Source: Xaviernesmea oryzae (GTDB taxonomy: Bacteria; Pseudomonadota; Alphaproteobacteria; Rhizobiales; Rhizobiaceae). Taken from it: a DNA stretch of 64,000 nucleotides. Location of the stretch: NCBI RefSeq assembly GCF_900109605.1, contig NZ_FOAM01000011.1, forward strand, positions 1 to 64,000, written 5' to 3'. Positions 1-8,665 of this stretch are shown here, one piece after another (within the stretch, counting starts at the first letter, position 1; each line of letters starts with the position of its first letter). The notes under the pieces are model-generated. The model was not told the origin of the DNA. It ran no database searches and saw only the letters and a list, made by a program, of their open reading frames with translations. The translations under genes were made by a program, and so were the position numbers.

Positions 1-342
1 TATGCAAGCCTCGGCGTCACCGTCACGCGCGTCATGACCGACAATGGCGCGTGCTACAAAGCCAAGGACTTTGCAAAGGCCTGCAAGGCGCTCGGGCTCA
101 AGCATATCCGAACCAGACCCTACACGCCCAAGACCAACGGCAAAGCCGAACGCTTCATCCAGACAGCCTTGAAGGAATGGGCTTATGCTCGCGCCTATCC
201 CTCATCCGAGCATCGAAAAATGCATCTGCCCGTGTGGAACCACATGTACAATTGGCACAGGCCACATGGCAGCCTAAAAGCGCAAACACCTATCAGTCGC
301 CTCGGTCTCACCGGGGACAACCTCTTGAGGCTCCACAGCTAG
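1..342 (+). mobile_element. IS481-family transposase, 3' part (5' end outside window)
   Basis: The frame is open from base 1, so the gene begins upstream of the window; about 113 C-terminal residues are visible. They carry the end of the DDE integrase core: a VMTDNG stretch with the second catalytic Asp, then RPYTPKTNGKAERF with the catalytic Glu region, and the family ending YNWHRPHGSLKAQTPISRLG followed by LLRLHS. This ending is typical of IS481 transposases. No clear terminal inverted repeat was found between the stop and the next gene (357), so the right end of the element is not defined. Whether the upstream half is intact cannot be seen. Confidence 0.9.
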
Positions 343-356
343 TCGGCTTCGACCCG

Positions 357-536
357 CTAGCGCAGCTCCGTCTCGGACATTCCGGTCCGGTTTGCCTGCC
401 GCTCCGCCAGTTGATACAGAAGCGGTGAGGCTTCCTGGTGATTGACGCGCGGTGCATAGGACAGATAGGCAACCAGCGCGATAGCGAGGGTTGCAAGAAG
501 TCCTGCAAGCCCGAAGATCTTCACTTCCTGATCCAT
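357..536 (-). CDS. Small single-pass membrane protein, unknown function
   Basis: A 59-residue protein. The start (ATG, complement of 534-536) was chosen because GGAG lies a few bases upstream on the minus strand. Residues about 5-25 form one hydrophobic segment (FGLAGLLATLAIALVAYLSY), followed by a polar, probably soluble tail ending SETELR. No family recognised. Its 3' end lies only about 15 bases from the end of the IS481 transposase gene, so the C-terminus may have been altered by the insertion. Confidence 0.5.
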   Translation of the reverse strand: MDQEVKIFGLAGLLATLAIALVAYLSYAPRVNHQEASPLLYQLAERQANRTGMSETELR

Positions 537-727
537 GCTGTATCTCCTTCCATCACGCGACATCATGTCGTGCTATGCGAAGCCCTGGAGCTGCGCAGGA
601 TTGGATCGCGCGCTACAAATTGATGGTTCGTGCGCATAAGCGACGTGTCGGACCCTGCAGCAACGTCGACAACATCGCGGGCCGGCGAATTGTTCAACGC
701 ACCGCCATTCGCAATCGCTGCCTGTTC

Positions 728-910
728 TCAGGCTACCGGCTGGCGGCGTTTGGCCGCCATCAACAGGTCAAGCTCCGTAGCGGAGGGGCCGAAACGTTCG
801 TAAAGCCGGCGCGCCTCATCGACAGCCAGCCCATAGCGCGCCTGAAATTGCTCCAGCGTGCAGATTTCGCCCCGTATGGTTTTGCCCCGAACGCCCTTCA
901 GTTCCGTCAT
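728..910 (-). CDS. Small hypothetical protein, weakly DUF3606-like
   Basis: About 60 residues from the ATG at 910, preferred because GGAG sits seven bases upstream on the minus strand; in-frame starts further upstream (to 1015) lack a good ribosome site. The protein is soluble and charged, with a helix-rich pattern (LEQFQARYGLAVDEARRLYERF, split as two helices) that loosely recalls the DUF3606 fold of small rhizobial proteins. The assignment is weak. No operon partner is evident. Confidence 0.45.
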   Translation of the reverse strand: MTELKGVRGKTIRGEICTLEQFQARYGLAVDEARRLYERFGPSATELDLLMAAKRRQPVA

Positions 911-1438
911 TTCGTTGCTCCGCATGCTCATTCTGCGTCCCATCAGCCTCGTCTCGAGCGCCAACTGTTCCGGCCGGTTCATTGCCGGCATCCCGTCCCG
1001 CTTGATGAGCCGCAATCAGCGGTTCTCTGCGGGATCTGCATCGACAACGCCGTGACGAACTGCTTGTTCCCCGCGCTTTCCGGGCGTCGCTGCGGATGTT
1101 TCCAAGTGCACTGCGGGCAGAACCGATGGGTGGTGTGCCGGCTTGAAGGGGGGAGGAAACGTGTGCCGCAGTTGACAGCGCGGTCGCGCTCTGAAATGGT
1201 CCGCGCTGACCGCAAATCGCCTCGCACTGAGGCTGACAAGACAGGCGGTCATCTGGATCATGCGCCGGGTAAAGATGCCGGCCATGTGTGACCAGAGTCT
1301 CTCTTTAGACCAGTTTCCAGGCAGCCATGCAGTTTTGGATTGTGGCGGAAATGTGGTATGCGCGTAGCGCATAGCTGCAATGCAGCATTGGATGTCGCCG
1401 ATGCGAGAATTTCTGTTATAGTCATACTTATCGAAGCA
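911..1438. other. Intergenic stretch with no supported gene
   Basis: About 530 bases between a small hypothetical gene and the sRNA. The open frames here on both strands read as arginine/proline-rich shadows with no domain and no ribosome site. The right end (roughly 1385-1435) is AT-richer and should contain the sRNA promoter, but no clear -35/-10 pair with normal spacing could be fixed. Confidence 0.4.
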
Positions 1439-1586
1439 GCGCACCTCCTCCCGCGCAGTTTCGTCTTGTCGATGATCCATCTCCTCCTCCCAAGGATCGT
1501 CGGCCCAAGGCCTACAGACCTCCTCCTCCCGTCTGTCGGCCAGAATCAAGAGCCTGTCGCACCTCCTCCCGCGACAGGCTCTTTTT
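1439..1586 (+). ncRNA. Trans-acting sRNA with four CCTCCTCCC hairpin loops (alpha-r14/CcsR-like)
   Basis: Four consecutive hairpins each present CCTCCTCCC in the loop: loops at 1444-1452, 1483-1491, 1522-1530 and 1562-1570. Stems are GCGC/GCGC (1439-1456), GATGATCC/GGATCGTC (1471-1501, with a G-U pair), GGCC-ACAGAC/GTCTGT-GGCC (1509-1541) and an 11-bp GAGCCTGTCGC/GCGACAGGCTC stem (1550-1581) followed by T5, a classic intrinsic terminator. The motif is complementary to Shine-Dalgarno sequences and is the hallmark of the rhizobial alpha-r14 family (such as NfeR1) and Rhodobacter CcsR RNAs, which repress translation. The strand is fixed by the terminal T-run. The 5' end is a guess, probably near 1425-1440. 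Alternatively the locus could hold two tandem shorter RNAs. Confidence 0.8.
1550..1586 (+). terminator. Intrinsic terminator of the sRNA
   Basis: An 11-bp perfect stem (GAGCCTGTCGC at 1550-1560, its complement at 1571-1581), a 10-base loop that is itself the anti-Shine-Dalgarno motif, and T5 at 1582-1586. Confidence 0.85.
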
Positions 1587-1835
1587 CGTTTCAGCGCATG
1601 GTTTCGAGGTTTGCGAGAGCCTGAAGGACTCTGGCTCGATGGGCGCGGCGTGCTTGAAAGCATGGCTCGGCGCGCCATATCGATGAGAACATCAGGCCGA
1701 GATGGGGATGTCGTCGGCCAATTCCGTTTCCAGCGAAATCCCCCTTCACGCCGCCTACAAGCGGGTCTCCGCAATTATTGAACTTGCGACAGCATTCTCA
1801 GCGGTTCTTGAAGAGGGTGCTGTCAGGGAGGTGAC

Positions 1836-2000
1836 ATGCCCGCTCGCACAATGATGATCGCTCTTCTCGGCTTTGTCGTCGCCGCGATCCTCAGCATTCT
1901 CGTGATCCAGCGCTTTGACAGCGGAGGCAAGGCAAAGGACACCCAGCCGCCAACCCCGCTGACGACGACGCCGGAAAAAGCCGCCGAGGAGACGAAGTAG
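1836..2000 (+). CDS. Small single-pass membrane protein (54 aa)
   Basis: ATG at 1836 follows GGGAGGTG with ideal spacing; TAG ends at 2000. The N-terminal third is one hydrophobic helix (MIALLGFVVAAILSILVI), followed by a short basic/polar linker and a Pro/Thr/Glu-rich tail ending EETK. The charge pattern suggests a single-pass inner-membrane protein with a soluble tail. No family recognised. It lies about 250 bases downstream of the sRNA, but the sRNA terminator makes co-transcription unlikely. Confidence 0.55.
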   Translation: MPARTMMIALLGFVVAAILSILVIQRFDSGGKAKDTQPPTPLTTTPEKAAEETK

Positions 2001-2102
2001 GCAGAACTGCCGTGACTGCTTCGTTGCGACTGGCCGTGCGATGCATTGATGCATCGCGTCTTCCCGCGCAAGCTGAGGCTCATTCCATGTGGTCGTGCGA
2101 CA

Positions 2103-4181
2103 TCAGGGGGTCGCTACGGCGGTCTGTGGCGTGGGTTGCGTGCCTGCCTCCGGCGGAGTCGAGGGCTGGCTTCTAAGCGCCTTCACAGCCTCGATTACCT
2201 CCGGCACCAGCCTTGCAGCGCCTTGGTCGGAGATGTGATTGTCGTCGAAGTAGAGCATCGAGCCTGCGCCGTCGGCATTCAGGCACCGGTCTGCAAGCGG
2301 CTGATGACAGAAGGCGTCTGCCGCTTTCACCTTGCGCAGCCGGGGGTGCTGCAGGGTATCGAAGGCATCGATCACCGCCTTGTTGCGCTCGACATAGCGG
2401 GCATAGCTGGTCGTGATCAGCGGAAGCGGGTCTCCATTCATGATCATGCGCGCAACCGTATCCGGCACGTTCCAGCCGGCTTCCGGTACGGGATAGATCA
2501 GGACGACGTTCAGGCCACGGTCGAGATAGGCGCGGATATCGTCGAGATAGGCCTTGAGCACGCGCGCGCGCCGTTCTGGATCATCCTGGGCCCCCATCGA
2601 ATCCCGGCGATCAAAGAGGTCGACATAGGTCGGTCGGCGATGCTCGATGCCGCCTTCGCCGTTGTCGAAGGGGCTGCCATCGACATAAAGCGACCAGCGG
2701 CTCAGCATGATCACCGTCTCGATGCCGCTGCGCGCGATGTAGTCTTCGATGCCGGTGAAGAACCGGTTGCAGCGCAGATGATATTTCGGATCCGACACCG
2801 CAAAACCCGAAAAACCGACACAGGCCGAATGGGCCATGACATAAAGTGGCTCGCCCGCGGCCGAAAAGCCGCGCAAGGCTTCGCCGGCCATGGCGCCTGC
2901 GTGGGAATCGCCAATCAGGATGGTTGGGCTCGCCGCTGTTCCAGGTGTCAGGCATGCCTTGACCGGGTGGGGAAGGGCCGCTTCTCCTTTGTCGAACAGG
3001 CATGTGCCCATCACCGGATCTGTCTTGCCGGCAGCGGCTGCCGCTTCGCGCGCGGCGGCTGGGACACGAAAAGCGAGACCTTCGCCGCTCTGTGCAACGA
3101 GCCCGATGCCGATCACCAGCGCGCCGCTTGCCGCCGTCACGCCAAGCGCCGTGACACCCGACCGGCGCGTGGGCCGCGCGCGGCTGCGGAAAGGCTGCTC
3201 TACACATCGCCAGCTGAGATAGGCCAGCACGAAGGCAAGCAGCGTCAGCAGCAGCATCCGCCCAAGCGAAGGTTCTGTCGGGCTCTGGATGCGTGCAAAG
3301 GCGAAGAGCGGCTGGTGCCAGAGATAGAGGCTGTAGCTGATCAGGCCGATGCCGGTCATTGCCTTATAGGACAGCAGCCGGGCAACCCGCGTGCCCGGTT
3401 GGGCAAAGAGAATGATCGCCAGAGCGCCCAGCACCGGCAGAAGCGCATAAAGCGAGGGAACGGGCGTGCTCGCATCATAAGCGACGACACTCACCGCAAT
3501 GGCGGCAAGACCCAGCATCGCCGCCCCGTCATGACCCTTCTGATTTCGCTCGGACATCCAGAACGCCGCCAGCGCGCCGGTCAGGAGTTCCCAGGCGCGC
3601 GTGTGCGGCAGGTAGAAGGCCTCGGACGGCGCACGGCCCACGGTCCATTGCGCCAGGGCCAGACTGACGGCCGCGACCAATATGAGAATAGCCATGCGGG
3701 TCCGCGCCGGCAGCCGCCGCGTTGCCATCATGATCAGCGGGAAGAAAACATAGAATTGCTCCTCGACCGCCAGGCTCCAGGTGTGTAGCAGGGGCTGAAG
3801 CTCGGCATCGGAGGCGAAATAGCCAGTCTGAAGGGTGAAGAGGATATTGGAGACGAAGAGACAGACGGCCATCAGGCTCTTGCCGAAACTCGCCATCTGC
3901 TCCGGCAGCATGGTGATCCAGGCAAACGGCAGACAGGCGAGAATGACCAGGAAGAGTGCCGGCATGATCCGCCGGACACGCCGCTCGTAAAAGGCCAACA
4001 GGGAGAAGCCGTGCCCCCGCTCCGACGAGAGGATGATGCCGGTGATCAGGTAACCCGAGATGACGAAGAAGAGATCGACCCCGACATAGCCGCCGGAAAA
4101 GCCGGGCAGCCCTGCATGGAACAGCAGCACGGGCAGCACGGCGAGGGTGCGCAATCCGTCGATCTCGGGTCTGTGCTGCAT
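2103..4181 (-). CDS. Acyltransferase-3 with C-terminal SGNH domain (O-acetylase, OafA type)
   Basis: A 692-residue membrane O-acyltransferase. The start at 4181 (MQHRPEIDGLR) is chosen because the family begins with RxxxIDGLRxLAV; GGGAG lies about 11 bases upstream. Residues about 1-350 form the ten-helix acyltransferase-3 domain, with the conserved His in LLFHAG, the ERRVRRIMPAL arginine motif and VDLFFVISGYLITG. The C-terminal part is an SGNH hydrolase-like domain with GDSHAG (Ser block) and DDNHIS (Asp-His block). Such fusions move acetyl groups across the inner membrane onto LPS, exopolysaccharide or peptidoglycan. The acceptor is not evident from context. Monocistronic, with about 270 bases upstream before the LysE gene. 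Confidence 0.9.
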   Translation of the reverse strand: MQHRPEIDGLRTLAVLPVLLFHAGLPGFSGGYVGVDLFFVISGYLITGIILSSERGHGFSLLAFYERRVRRIMPALFLVILACLPFAWITMLPEQMASFGKSLMAVCLFVSNILFTLQTGYFASDAELQPLLHTWSLAVEEQFYVFFPLIMMATRRLPARTRMAILILVAAVSLALAQWTVGRAPSEAFYLPHTRAWELLTGALAAFWMSERNQKGHDGAAMLGLAAIAVSVVAYDASTPVPSLYALLPVLGALAIILFAQPGTRVARLLSYKAMTGIGLISYSLYLWHQPLFAFARIQSPTEPSLGRMLLLTLLAFVLAYLSWRCVEQPFRSRARPTRRSGVTALGVTAASGALVIGIGLVAQSGEGLAFRVPAAAREAAAAAGKTDPVMGTCLFDKGEAALPHPVKACLTPGTAASPTILIGDSHAGAMAGEALRGFSAAGEPLYVMAHSACVGFSGFAVSDPKYHLRCNRFFTGIEDYIARSGIETVIMLSRWSLYVDGSPFDNGEGGIEHRRPTYVDLFDRRDSMGAQDDPERRARVLKAYLDDIRAYLDRGLNVVLIYPVPEAGWNVPDTVARMIMNGDPLPLITTSYARYVERNKAVIDAFDTLQHPRLRKVKAADAFCHQPLADRCLNADGAGSMLYFDDNHISDQGAARLVPEVIEAVKALRSQPSTPPEAGTQPTPQTAVATP

Positions 4182-4450
4182 GGGGCAGGCGGTCTCCCAA
4201 AGGTGTATACCAGGACATAGGCGGCAGGGCCGCGATGGCGGGAGGCGCCGGATACCAACATGGCCAGCCGGCAACGCATCGGTACGCGGCATCCGTCCCG
4301 CATCGAGATCGCCGGATCCTGCTATAAGACAATCCTGAAGCTGAGCACAAAAGTCTCTCCTTGCCCGAGGACAGCTCGTGCCGCATTTCCTCATCGTGTG
4401 TTGCAAAGAAGATCCGTCCGAGCTGATGAACGTCGATCTCGGCTGCGGTG

Positions 4451-5089
4451 TCAGGACAGCCGGGAGATAAAGGCCAGCTTCAGACCGAAGCCGATCAGCA
4501 GGATCGAAAACATGCCGCTCTGCAGCCGCTGCGTCAGGGGGTGCCTCTCCAGCCACCCTCCCAATCTCAGGCCGGCATGTGCATAGATCATATCGAAGCA
4601 AAGGCCCATGCCGACCAGGATGGCGCCGAGCAGGAAGAATTGTCCGGCAAGGCCATGGGCAGTGGACACGATGAACTGCGGCAGCAAAATCGAGCAGAAG
4701 AAAAGCGCCTTCGGGTTCATGATATTGGTGAAGAAGCCTCGGGAGACTGCGGAGGCAACATCAGTGGTGCGGCTCGCGCCCTCCGCATGCGTCGGTTCGG
4801 CATGTGTCAACGCGGATGTGCGGACCATGCGCAGGCCTAGCCAAATGAGATAGAGCGCGCCGGCGAAGCGGAGGGTGTCAAAGGCGACGGCTGATGTCTT
4901 GAGTAAGGCAGCCAGGCCACAGGCCGCGAGGCAGACATGGCCGGCGCGGGCCAATGCCAGGCCGATCGCCGTGGCGATGGCTGCGCGCCGCCCCTCGCGT
5001 GCGCTGGTTTGAAGCAGCAGCACCATATCTGCCCCAGGCGTGACATAGACCATCGCCAAGGCGGCCAAGAACAATTCCGGATCCTTCAT
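4451..5089 (-). CDS. LysE/RhtB-family amino-acid exporter
   Basis: A 212-residue inner-membrane transporter. The ATG at 5089 has a strong GGGAGG five bases upstream and gives the standard family length of 200-215 residues; the longer in-frame extension is a shadow. The N-terminal YVTPGADMVLLLQTSAREGR block is the LysE signature (usually TPGP), followed by about six hydrophobic segments. MNPKALFF in the middle is the second conserved motif. It diverges from an Lrp/AsnC regulator, the usual arrangement for regulated amino-acid efflux. The substrate cannot be read from sequence. Confidence 0.88.
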   Translation of the reverse strand: MKDPELFLAALAMVYVTPGADMVLLLQTSAREGRRAAIATAIGLALARAGHVCLAACGLAALLKTSAVAFDTLRFAGALYLIWLGLRMVRTSALTHAEPTHAEGASRTTDVASAVSRGFFTNIMNPKALFFCSILLPQFIVSTAHGLAGQFFLLGAILVGMGLCFDMIYAHAGLRLGGWLERHPLTQRLQSGMFSILLIGFGLKLAFISRLS

Positions 5090-5219
5090 ATAAACCTCCC
5101 GCTTGCCTGTAGCAGCGTAGGATGGTTCGCCTGGGCATGTCCTTGCGAAGATGCTTCTGCTAGAAGCGATAATTGGCAGGATCTGCCACTCGTTGCCGGT
5201 TTTTTGGATGGAGATGCCG

Positions 5220-5711
5220 ATGCGGCTGGATGGTTTGGATCGCCGGATTCTCGCGGCACTGCAGGAAGACGGGCGGTTGACCAATGTCGATCTGGCCGAT
5301 CGGATCGGTTTGTCGCCGTCGCCCTGCCTGCGCCGCGTTCGCTTGCTCGAAAGCGCTGGCGTGATCAGAGGCTATCATGCGCAGCTTGATCGCAAGGAGG
5401 TGGGGCTCGGGCTAACCGTTTTCGTCAGCGTGAAGGTGGAGCGCCATCACGAGGAACCGGCGGCGCTTCTCAGTGACCAGATTCGCGCCATGCCGGAGGT
5501 GGTCTCATGCCATCTTGTCTCTGGCGAGGCGGATTTTCTGCTCCAGGTCGTCGTCCTCGACCTTCCGGCTTATGAGCAATTCCTGGTCGGCACACTGCTG
5601 CGCATGCCCGGCGTCAGGGACATCCGCAGCAATTTCGCAATCCAGACCGTGAAGGATCAAGCGCCTCTGCCGCTGGTGCATCTTCCCGTGTCGGGCGGCG
5701 AAACGGCGTGA
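5220..5711 (+). CDS. Lrp/AsnC-family transcriptional regulator
   Basis: 163 residues from the ATG at 5220, the third of three clustered ATGs (5208, 5214, 5220); GGAG at 5210-5213 fits only this one. The N-terminal winged helix (LDRRILAALQEDGRL, then a recognition helix with SPSPCLRRV) is followed by the RAM ligand-binding domain (residues about 70-155). It diverges from the LysE exporter with 130 bases between starts, so it probably controls that exporter in response to an amino acid. Operator positions were not identified. Confidence 0.9.
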   Translation: MRLDGLDRRILAALQEDGRLTNVDLADRIGLSPSPCLRRVRLLESAGVIRGYHAQLDRKEVGLGLTVFVSVKVERHHEEPAALLSDQIRAMPEVVSCHLVSGEADFLLQVVVLDLPAYEQFLVGTLLRMPGVRDIRSNFAIQTVKDQAPLPLVHLPVSGGETA

Positions 5712-5758
5712 TGCCCCTGCGGTTGTCGAGGCTCTGTCTCACCGTCTTCTGACGGTCC

Positions 5759-6796
5759 TCAATCCCGGAACAGCTTGAAGCGTGTCGGGCGGAAGGCGAT
5801 GCGATTGCCGTCACTGGCTGCGCGTTGCGGTGGCAGCTCGATTTCGACACGGGTGCGCGCGGCCCCGAGCTCGACCTCGACATGGCGGGTGCCAGCCACG
5901 CGCCGGCTCTGAACGACGATTCCGGCGAGGCATCCGCCGCAGCCATCCACCAGCTCGATATCATGCGGACGGAAGAAGAGCTTGGCCGGGCCATCGGCCT
6001 CGCCGGGAGCCGACAGGCCGATCAGCCGATCTTCGAGCCAGATCTGGCCCGCCTCGACGCGGATCGGCAGACAGTTGGACTGGCCGATGAAGCCATAGAC
6101 GAAGGGCGAATTCGGCTCGTCATAGATCTCGTCGGGCGTGCCCACCTGCTCGATCCGGCCCTTGCTCATCACCACCACGCGATCGGCCAGCTCCAGCGCT
6201 TCGTCCTGGTCATGGGTGACGAAGACCGTGGTATGGCCGGTGCGGTCATGGATTTCGCGTAGCCAGCGGCGCAGCTCCTTGCGCACCTGCGCGTCCAGCG
6301 CGCCGAAGGGCTCGTCGAGCAGCAGCACGTTCGGCTCCACCGCCATGGCGCGGGCGAGCGCCACGCGCTGGCGCTGGCCGCCGGACAGCTGGGCCGGATA
6401 GCGCTTCTCCAGCCCCGAGAGCTGGACGAGATCGAGCAGATCGAGCGCGCGGCGGCGTATCTCCGCCTTGGCGGGCCGGCGGGCGGCCGGGCGGATCGTC
6501 AGGCCGAAGGCGACATTGTCCAGCACGGTCATATGGCGAAACAGCGCATAATGCTGGAAGACGAAGCCGATATTGCGTTCCTGCACGGTCTTGGAGGACG
6601 CATCGTCCTCACCGAAATAGATCGTACCGCGCGTGGGGCTCTCCAGCCCTGCGATCAACCGCAGCAGCGTGGTCTTGCCGGAGCCCGAAGGACCGAGCAG
6701 GGCGATCAGTTCACCCGAACGGATGTTGAGCGACAGGTTTTCCAGCGCCGGCAGATGGCTGAATTCCTTGCGGATGTCTTTTACGCGAACGTCCAT
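5759..6796 (-). CDS. cysA: Sulfate/thiosulfate ABC transporter ATP-binding protein
   Basis: A 345-residue ATPase energising sulfate uptake. Walker A GPSGSGKT is at residues 35-42, the signature LSGGQRQRVALARA is in the middle and Walker B LLLDEPFGALD follows; the C-terminal 100 residues form the TOBE regulatory domain. The start at 6796 (MDVRVKDI) matches the family; a TTG-started extension to 6868 is unlikely. It is last in the sbp-cysT-cysW-cysA operon, 125 bases after cysW, with a strong hairpin in the gap that may tune its level. Confidence 0.93.
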   Translation of the reverse strand: MDVRVKDIRKEFSHLPALENLSLNIRSGELIALLGPSGSGKTTLLRLIAGLESPTRGTIYFGEDDASSKTVQERNIGFVFQHYALFRHMTVLDNVAFGLTIRPAARRPAKAEIRRRALDLLDLVQLSGLEKRYPAQLSGGQRQRVALARAMAVEPNVLLLDEPFGALDAQVRKELRRWLREIHDRTGHTTVFVTHDQDEALELADRVVVMSKGRIEQVGTPDEIYDEPNSPFVYGFIGQSNCLPIRVEAGQIWLEDRLIGLSAPGEADGPAKLFFRPHDIELVDGCGGCLAGIVVQSRRVAGTRHVEVELGAARTRVEIELPPQRAASDGNRIAFRPTRFKLFRD

Positions 6797-6870
6797 GAAT
6801 TTCGATCGAACCTGTTGAAGCGATCCTTGCGGCAGGCTGGTTTTCCGCTGGACCGAGGAAGACGTCAAGG

Positions 6871-6906
6871 CGCCGCCCGCCCGATCTTTATCGGGTCAGG
6901 GCGGCG
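6871..6906 (-). other. Hairpin in the cysW-cysA gap
   Basis: GCCGCCC at 6872-6878 pairs with GGGCGGC at 6899-6905, and CCCGAT at 6880-6885 pairs with ATCGGG at 6890-6895 around a four-base loop. There is no T-run on the minus strand, so it is more likely an mRNA-stability or attenuation structure than a full terminator. Confidence 0.5.
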
Positions 6907-6921
6907 CGGGGCAAATATCGT

Positions 6922-7812
6922 TCAATGCCGGCGGCTGGCGGCGATCTGGGCGCTGTAGCGTAGCTCCAGAAGCGACTTGATGACGAGCGTGACTAGCGCG
7001 AGCAGGGCCAGCAAGGCCGCCACGGCAAAGGCCGCGACAAAAGAATATTCATTGTAGAGGATTTCCACCTGCAGCGGCATGGTGTTGGTGACCCCGCGAA
7101 TATGACCCGACACAACGGAAACGGCCCCGAACTCGCCCATGGCGCGGGCGTTGCAGAGCAGCACGCCATAGAGCAGCCCCCAACGGATGTTGGGCAGGGT
7201 GACGTACCAAAAGGTCTGCCAGCCTGAGGCCCCGAGCGACAGCGCCGCCTCTTCGTCGCTCGTGCCCTGTTCCTGCATCAGCGGAATGAGCTCGCGGGCC
7301 ACGAAGGGAAAGGTGACGAACACGGTAGCGAGCACGATGCCGGGAACGGCAAACAGGATTTTGATCCCATGGCTCTGCAGCCAGGGGCCGAGAAGACTGT
7401 GGCTTGAGAAGAGCAGCACGAAGATCAGGCCGGAGACAACAGGCGAGACGGAGAAGGGCAGGTCGATCAAGGTTGTCAGGAAGGCCTTGCCCTTGAACTC
7501 GAATTTGGCGATCGCCCAGGACGCGGCGATGCCGAAGACGAGATTGAGCGGCACCGAAATGCCGGCGACCAGCAGCGTCAGCTGGATGGCCGAGAAGGTG
7601 TCCGGGTCCGACAGGGCGGAGAGAAATTCCTCCGTGCCGTTGCGAAACGCTTCGGTAAACACGACGACCAGCGGCGCGACAAGGAAGAGCGCCACGAAGA
7701 GGAGCGACAGGCCGATGATCACCACGCGTGCCGCGCGGCTTTCGGTCGTCGCAGCCCGAACGTTCGAGGATGCCGGCGCGTCGGCGGCAGAAAGACTTGC
7801 GTCAAGCGCCAT
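6922..7812 (-). CDS. cysW: Sulfate ABC transporter permease CysW
   Basis: A 296-residue inner-membrane permease with six predicted helices and the binding-protein-dependent transport (EAA-type) loop around the LGASGWQTFWYVTLP stretch. The start at 7812 has GGAGGAGGT about six bases upstream and overlaps the end of cysT by 11 bases, implying translational coupling. The first 30 residues are a polar cytoplasmic extension. It pairs with CysT to form the sulfate channel. Confidence 0.92.
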   Translation of the reverse strand: MALDASLSAADAPASSNVRAATTESRAARVVIIGLSLLFVALFLVAPLVVVFTEAFRNGTEEFLSALSDPDTFSAIQLTLLVAGISVPLNLVFGIAASWAIAKFEFKGKAFLTTLIDLPFSVSPVVSGLIFVLLFSSHSLLGPWLQSHGIKILFAVPGIVLATVFVTFPFVARELIPLMQEQGTSDEEAALSLGASGWQTFWYVTLPNIRWGLLYGVLLCNARAMGEFGAVSVVSGHIRGVTNTMPLQVEILYNEYSFVAAFAVAALLALLALVTLVIKSLLELRYSAQIAASRRH

Positions 7813-8659
7813 AGCCGTACCTCCTCCGGCTCCAGGCCTGGATCAGATTGATGACGAGCAGCATGGCGAAGGAGATCATCAACATCAGGGCCGCAATGGC
7901 AGTGGCGGCCGGATAGTTGAATTCTTCCAGCCGGATGACGATCAGAAGCGGCGCAATCTCGGACACATAAGGCAGATTGCCGGCGATGAAGATCACCGAT
8001 CCATATTCTCCGACACCGCGGGCAAGCGCCAGGGCAAACCCGGTCAGCACCGCCGGCAGCAGGCCGGGCAGCAGGATGCGGCTGACGGTCTGGAAGCGGT
8101 TGGCGCCGAGCGTGGCTGCGGCCTCTTCCACTTCGCGGTCGATCTCCTCCATAATCGGCTGCACCGTGCGCACGACAAAAGGCAGGCCAACAAAGATCAG
8201 CGCCATGACGATGCCCCAGGGCGTGAAGGCGATCTTGATGCCCAGCGGCGCCAGATGCGCACCGATCCAGCCATTGGGGGCATAGAGCGTGGTGAGTGCG
8301 ATGCCGGCCACCGCCGTTGGCAGGGCAAAAGGCAGGTCGACCATGGCGTCGATGATCCGCCGGCCGGGAAAGCGATAACGAACCAGCACCCAGGCGAGCA
8401 GGACGCCGAAGACGACATTGACCAGCGCTGCCAGGAAGGCGCAGCCGAAGGAGATCCACAGCGCATGAACGGTGCGCGGATCGGCCGCCAATGACCAGAA
8501 GGTCTGCCAGCCCAGCGAACTGGAGCGCCAGGCAAGACCGGACAGCGGAATGAGGACGATAAGGGTAAGCCATGACAGCGTGACGCCGAGCGCCAGCCCG
8601 AAACCCGGGATGACGCTCGGCTGCCGAAATTGCCAGCCTCGATCAGAGGTTAGTGCCAT
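7802..8659 (-). CDS. cysT: Sulfate ABC transporter permease CysT (CysU)
   Basis: A 285-residue permease with six hydrophobic segments and the coupling loop LGANRFQTVSRILLPGL that contacts CysA. The first helix (FGLALGVTLSWLTLIVLIPL) is typical of CysT. It begins six bases after the sulfate-binding protein stop and overlaps cysW, so the genes form one transcript. Conserved GxGEYGSVIF is present. Confidence 0.92.
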   Translation of the reverse strand: MALTSDRGWQFRQPSVIPGFGLALGVTLSWLTLIVLIPLSGLAWRSSSLGWQTFWSLAADPRTVHALWISFGCAFLAALVNVVFGVLLAWVLVRYRFPGRRIIDAMVDLPFALPTAVAGIALTTLYAPNGWIGAHLAPLGIKIAFTPWGIVMALIFVGLPFVVRTVQPIMEEIDREVEEAAATLGANRFQTVSRILLPGLLPAVLTGFALALARGVGEYGSVIFIAGNLPYVSEIAPLLIVIRLEEFNYPAATAIAALMLMISFAMLLVINLIQAWSRRRYGYGA

Positions 8660-8665
8660 CTCGTC

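Noticed and set aside
491-1291. 266-residue plus-strand ORF in the left intergenic region
   Set aside because: Arg/Cys/His-rich translation without domain; it covers a better minus-strand gene with a ribosome site.
2046-3788. 580-residue plus-strand ORF opposite the acyltransferase
   Set aside because: Antisense shadow; the minus strand shows the complete acyltransferase-3 and SGNH signatures.
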